A model generated the notes under the pieces. The model saw only the letters and a list, made by a program, of their open reading frames with translations. It made no database searches and had not been told where the DNA came from. From contig NZ_CP041243.1 in NCBI RefSeq assembly GCF_006547065.1, positions 1,441,001 to 1,505,000 on the forward strand: DNA of 64,000 nucleotides, written 5' to 3'. Within the stretch, counting starts at the first letter, position 1; each line of letters starts with the position of its first letter. Below are positions 60,100 to 64,000 of this stretch, one piece after another. Position numbers and translations under genes: made by a program. This DNA is from Brevundimonas sp. M20. Lineage in GTDB: Bacteria; Pseudomonadota; Alphaproteobacteria; Caulobacterales; Caulobacteraceae.

Positions 60100-63000
60100 C
60101 TACAGCGCCCCGAACCCGCCGCCACCCGGTGTCTCGATGACGAACACATCGCCGGGTGCCATCTGCACTTCCGCCGTGGAGCCCAGCGGCTCGACCGTCC
60201 CGTCCGCCCGTTCGATCCGGTTCACGCCGACGGCGCCCGGCTCCCCGCCTGCTGCGCCGAAGGGCGGAGTGCGGCGGTGGTTGGACAGGATGGCGGCGGT
60301 CAGGGGCTCCAGGAAACGCACCCGTCGCACGGCGCCGTCGCCGCCCCGATGCGCGCCCGCGCCGCCCGAGCCATGGCGGATCGAGAACTCTTCCAACAAC
60401 ACCGGGAAGCGGGTCTCCAGCACCTCGGGGTCGGTCAGACGGCTGTTGGTCATGTGGGTCTGCACCGCCGCCGTGCCGTCGAAGTCCGGCCCGGCGCCCG
60501 AGCCGCCGGCGATGGTCTCGTAGTACTGCCGCGTCGCATCGCCGAAGGTGAAGTTGTTCATCGTGCCCTGACTGGCCGCCAGCACGCCGAGCGCTCCGTA
60601 GAGCGTGTCGACCACGGCCTGACTGGTCTCGACATTCCCGGCCACCACGGCCGCGGGATAGCGGGGATTCAGCATCGAGCCCTCGGGCACGATCAGGGTA
60701 ATGGGCTTCAGGCAGCCTTCGTTCAGCGGGATGGCGTCGTCCACGAGCGTGCGGAAGACGTAGAGGGTCGCCGCGCGGGTGATCGACAGCGGGGCGTTGA
60801 AGTTGTTGGTCCGCTGCTCGCTGGTCCCGGTGAAGTCCACCACTGCGGTGCGCGCATCCGTGTCCACGTCGATGCGCACACGGATGACCGCGCCGTCGTC
60901 CATTTCCAGCGCGAACGAGCCGGGTTTCAGGGCGGCGATGGCGCGGCGGACGGCTTCTTCGGCATTGTCCTGGATATGGCCCATGTAGGCGGCGACCACG
61001 TCACGGCCGAACTCGCCAACCATGCGCACCAGTTCGTCGGCGCCGCGCGCACAGGAGGCGATCTGGGCCTTCAGGTCGGCCATGTTCTGATCGACGTTAC
61101 GGGACGGGTGGCGACCCGAGGAGAACAGGGCGCGGGTCTCGGCGTCCCGCAGTGTCCCTGCGTCGACCAGCAGGAAGTCGTCGATCAGCACGCCCTCGTC
61201 CTCAACCGTCTTGGAGGTCGGCGGCATGGAGCCGGGGGTGATCCCGCCCACGTCCGCATGGTGACCACGCGCGGCGACGAAGAAGGCGGGGCTGTCGTCG
61301 GCCTCGAGGAAGACCGGGGTGATGACGGTGATGTCCGGCAGGTGCGTCCCGCCATTGTAGGGGGCGTTCAGCATATAGACGTCGTCGCGCCTCATGCCGC
61401 GCCCATCGCGGGCGTCGCCACGCGAGGTGATCACCGTCCGGATGCTTTCACCCATCGAGCCCAGATGCACCGGAATGTGGGGGGCGTTGGCGATCAGGGC
61501 GCCGGTGGCGTCGAAAACGGCGCAGGAGAAGTCGAGCCGCTCCTTGATATTCACCGAATAGGCGGTCGCCCGCAGGGCCTCGCCCATCTGTTCGGCGGCG
61601 GCCATGAAGCGGCTGTTGAACACCTCGAGCAGGATCGGATCGACATGGGTGCCCATGGCCGTGCGGGCGGGCCGGGGGACGACCCGCGTGAGGATCAGGT
61701 TCAGCCCCGCATCCGCTTCAGCGCGCCAGCCGGGCTCGACCACGGTGGTGCCGGTGTCTTCGAGGATGACCGCCGGACCCTCCACCGTTGCGCCCGGCCC
61801 GAAGGCCTCGCGTCGGTACACCGGCGCGTCATGGCTCGCACCGGCCATCCAGACGGCGGCGCGGGTGACGACGTCCGGCTTACGAGCCGACAGGTCGCCG
61901 CCGACTTCCGCCGTCTGGCCCGACAGCCCCACGGCCTCGGCCTCCAGCATCTCGACCACCAGCGCCTTGCCCTCGACGAAGAAGCCGAACCGGCGGCGAT
62001 GTAGCGCCTCGAAGGCGGCGGTCATTGCATCGGCCGGGCCGAAGGGCACGGTCAGGGGGGTATCTGATCCGGCGAACTTGATCTCGGCTCGAGCCGTCAC
62101 AGCGATCCGGCTGTCAGCGAAGCCCTGCGCGATCAGTTCAGCGCGCGCCTGTTCCGACAGGCGTTCGATCCGGGCGGTCATCCGCGCATCGGCCGTGCCT
62201 TCCAGCGGTATCGCCGCCGTCGCCTGTCGAATGGCCCGCACTTCGGCCAGTCCCATGCCGTAAGCTGACAGGACGCCCGCGAACGGGTGCAGCATCACCG
62301 TGGTCATGCCGAGCGCGTCGGCCACCAGACATGCATGCTGTCCGCCCGCGCCGCCAAAGCAGTTCAGGACGTATCGGGTGACGTCGTAGCCGCGCTGGAT
62401 CGAGATCGACTTGATCGCCTCGGCCATATTCTGCACGGCGATGGTGACGAAGCCCTCGGCCAGAGCTTCGGGCGTGGTGCTGCGACCGGTCGTGGCTTCG
62501 ACTTCCGAGGCCAGTTCGGTGAAGCCGGTCCGGACGGCATCGGCGTCCAGCGGCTGGTCGGCGTTCGGCCCGAAGACGGCCGGAAAGAACTCCGGCTTCA
62601 ACTTGCCCAGCAGGACGTTACAGTCGGTCACCGTCAGCGGGCCGCCCCGGCGATAGGCGCGAGGGCCGGGCACAGCGCCCGCCGACTCCGGCCCGACCCT
62701 CAGCCGCGCGCCGTCGAAGCGGCAGATCGAGCCGCCGCCCGCGGCCACCGTGTGGATCGACAGCATGGGCGCGCGCAGACGCACGCCGGCGACCACGGCG
62801 TCGGACGTCCGCTCATACTCGCCCGCGAAGTGGGAGACGTCGGTCGAGGTTCCGCCCATGTCGAAGCCGATGACGCGGTCGAAGCCCGCCGCCACCGCTG
62901 TCTCGGCCATGCCGACCACGCCGCCCGCAGGACCGGACAGGATGGCGTCCTTGCCCCGGAAGGCGCCCGCCGCGGTCAGGCCGCCGTTCGACTGCATGAA

Positions 63001-63732
63001 CAGAAGCGGAGTGGCCCCGCCCAGTTCGTCCCCAACCTTGTCCACATAGGCCCGCAGCACGGGCGACAGGTAGGCGTCCGCCACCGTCGTATCGCCGCGT
63101 CCGACCAGCTTGATCAGCGCGCCGACCTCGTGGCTGACCGATATCTGTTCGAACCCCAGATCTCGGGCGATCCGTGCCACCTGCCGCTCATGGTCGGTGA
63201 AGCGCCAGCCGTGCAAGAAGGCGATCGCGACAGCGCGGAAACCGGCGTCGCGCGCGGCCTGTAGTGCCCGTCTTGTCCCCTCGATGTCCACAGGCTTGTC
63301 CACAGAGCCGTCGGCCCGGACCCGTTCGTCGATCTCGACGACATGATCGTAAAGCTGGTCGTTCAGCCGGATGTGGCGGGCGAACAGATCGGGGCGGCTC
63401 TGCCATCCGATGCGCAGGGCGTCTCCGAACCCGCGCGTGATCGCCAGCACGGTCGGCTCGCCCTTGCGCTCCAGCAGGGCGTTGGTCGCAACGGTGGTGC
63501 CCATGCGCACGGCCTCCACCATACCGGTGGGCAGAGGCCCCGGCGCGGCCTCCAGCACCCGGCGCACGCCCTCGACGGCGGCGTCGGCGTACTGTTCCGG
63601 GTTGACCGACAGGAGCTTGCGGGTGGTCAGGACGCCGTCAGGCGCGCGGGCGACCACGTCAGTGAAGGTGCCGCCCCGGTCGATCCAGAAACGCCAGCCG
63701 TCCACCTGATGCATCGCTTCGCTCCGACTCAT
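60100..63732 (-). CDS. ATP-dependent 5-oxoprolinase (HyuA-HyuB fusion)
   Basis: A 1210-aa fused hydantoinase-type enzyme that opens 5-oxoproline (pyroglutamate) to glutamate using ATP. The HyuA half starts with the nucleotide-binding [19 protein letters not shown] and includes [37 protein letters not shown] and [18 protein letters not shown]. The HyuB half starts near residue 692 ([20 protein letters not shown]) with [30 protein letters not shown] and the C-terminal GGGGFGAL. The full length of eukaryotic-type 5-oxoprolinase is present; hydantoinase or acetone carboxylase activity cannot be excluded. Met7 (63714) is an alternative start. Confidence 0.9.
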   Translation of the reverse strand: MSRSEAMHQVDGWRFWIDRGGTFTDVVARAPDGVLTTRKLLSVNPEQYADAAVEGVRRVLEAAPGPLPTGMVEAVRMGTTVATNALLERKGEPTVLAITRGFGDALRIGWQSRPDLFARHIRLNDQLYDHVVEIDERVRADGSVDKPVDIEGTRRALQAARDAGFRAVAIAFLHGWRFTDHERQVARIARDLGFEQISVSHEVGALIKLVGRGDTTVADAYLSPVLRAYVDKVGDELGGATPLLFMQSNGGLTAAGAFRGKDAILSGPAGGVVGMAETAVAAGFDRVIGFDMGGTSTDVSHFAGEYERTSDAVVAGVRLRAPMLSIHTVAAGGGSICRFDGARLRVGPESAGAVPGPRAYRRGGPLTVTDCNVLLGKLKPEFFPAVFGPNADQPLDADAVRTGFTELASEVEATTGRSTTPEALAEGFVTIAVQNMAEAIKSISIQRGYDVTRYVLNCFGGAGGQHACLVADALGMTTVMLHPFAGVLSAYGMGLAEVRAIRQATAAIPLEGTADARMTARIERLSEQARAELIAQGFADSRIAVTARAEIKFAGSDTPLTVPFGPADAMTAAFEALHRRRFGFFVEGKALVVEMLEAEAVGLSGQTAEVGGDLSARKPDVVTRAAVWMAGASHDAPVYRREAFGPGATVEGPAVILEDTGTTVVEPGWRAEADAGLNLILTRVVPRPARTAMGTHVDPILLEVFNSRFMAAAEQMGEALRATAYSVNIKERLDFSCAVFDATGALIANAPHIPVHLGSMGESIRTVITSRGDARDGRGMRRDDVYMLNAPYNGGTHLPDITVITPVFLEADDSPAFFVAARGHHADVGGITPGSMPPTSKTVEDEGVLIDDFLLVDAGTLRDAETRALFSSGRHPSRNVDQNMADLKAQIASCARGADELVRMVGEFGRDVVAAYMGHIQDNAEEAVRRAIAALKPGSFALEMDDGAVIRVRIDVDTDARTAVVDFTGTSEQRTNNFNAPLSITRAATLYVFRTLVDDAIPLNEGCLKPITLIVPEGSMLNPRYPAAVVAGNVETSQAVVDTLYGALGVLAASQGTMNNFTFGDATRQYYETIAGGSGAGPDFDGTAAVQTHMTNSRLTDPEVLETRFPVLLEEFSIRHGSGGAGAHRGGDGAVRRVRFLEPLTAAILSNHRRTPPFGAAGGEPGAVGVNRIERADGTVEPLGSTAEVQMAPGDVFVIETPGGGGFGAL

Positions 63733-63749
63733 TCAGCCAGCCTACCGCG

Positions 63750-64000
63750 TCACAGCCCTACTGGGCCCAAGATCCAGGTCATCCAGATACCGACGGCGAG
63801 AAAGACGCCGAACGCCAGCCGGTCATCGCCCGCGAGGGGCTTTTTCATGACGGCGCGCGCGAGGACCAGACTCAGGCCCGCGACCGCGGCCCAGAGCAGG
63901 ACCGACGGCAGGCCCATCCAGCCGACCCAGGCGCCGCCCGCGCCGAGCAGGAAGGGGTCGCCGCCGCCCAGCCCGTCGCGCCCCCGCACCTTGCGATAGG
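63750..64000 (-). CDS. prepilin peptidase (C-terminal part, cut by window edge)
   Basis: The frame runs off the right edge of the window, which is the 5' side of this minus-strand gene. The visible 83 residues begin YRKVRGRDGLGGGDPFLLGA, the second catalytic GxGD region of type IV prepilin leader peptidases (A24 family), followed by GAWVGWMGLPSVLLWAAVAG and two further hydrophobic helices. It would cleave and methylate type IV pilin-like precursors. The oxoprolinase gene begins 17 bp downstream, so they may share a transcript. Confidence 0.8.
   Translation of the reverse strand, partial: YRKVRGRDGLGGGDPFLLGAGGAWVGWMGLPSVLLWAAVAGLSLVLARAVMKKPLAGDDRLAFGVFLAVGIWMTWILGPVGL

Overview
The window is high-GC bacterial chromosome with tightly packed, overlapping genes. 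It most resembles an alphaproteobacterium of the Caulobacterales (Brevundimonas/Caulobacter-like). This rests on the mitochondrial-type nuo operon, the rnj-pyrH-frr-uppS-cdsA-dxr-rseP-bamA-skp-lpx gene order, LexA boxes of the alphaproteobacterial GTTC-N7-GTTC type, the CoaX N-terminus, and many ATGA/TAATG overlaps. The genus is inference from gene content; no rRNA or tRNA gene was seen.

Layout. (1) 1-15196 (+): respiratory complex I, from a 5'-truncated nuoC through nuoN. Five small envelope genes sit between the nuo genes: an 89-aa membrane protein, a 163-aa lipoprotein, a cold-shock-like/TM2 fusion and two tiny lipoproteins. (2) 15199-18397 (+): birA, coaX and RNase J follow with overlaps. 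(3) 18408-31214 (+): after a recognisable promoter comes the envelope operon pyrH, frr, uppS, cdsA, dxr, rseP, bamA, skp, lpxD, fabZ, lpxA, lpxI, lpxB, linking nucleotide supply and ribosome recycling to isoprenoid, phospholipid, outer-membrane-protein and lipid A synthesis. A broken alpha/beta-hydrolase remnant lies behind lpxB. (4) 31322-39990: an FUSC membrane protein, an odd ribbon-helix-helix/TM/EF-hand protein, lepB(-), gltA(-) with terminator, gltX(-), comEC(+), lexA(-) with two SOS boxes, and an uncharacterised membrane protein. (5) 39987-46125 (-): trpG-trpD-trpC and ppiD-trpE, with a small membrane ORF between them. (6) 46264-49262 (+): tpiA, secG, pyrG. (7) 49263-49743: the only long gap, with a terminator hairpin, a possible zinc-ribbon micro-gene and an AT-rich patch. 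(8) 49744-57321 (+): one giant 2525-aa RTX-type protein with Ig/cadherin-like domains, a Sel1-like block and about 13 RTX modules. (9) 57318-63732 (-): a 5-oxoproline operon of ATP-dependent 5-oxoprolinase, DUF969 and DUF979 membrane proteins and DUF2891. (10) 63750-64000 (-): the C-terminal end of a prepilin peptidase, cut by the window edge.

Most of the window is ordinary core genome. The parts most worth a second look are the giant RTX/Sel1 protein with its exact 91-codon super-repeats, the RHH-TM-EF-hand protein beside lepB, the oxoprolinase/DUF969/DUF979/DUF2891 operon, apparently leaderless promoters at trpG and tpiA, and the small envelope genes embedded in the nuo operon.
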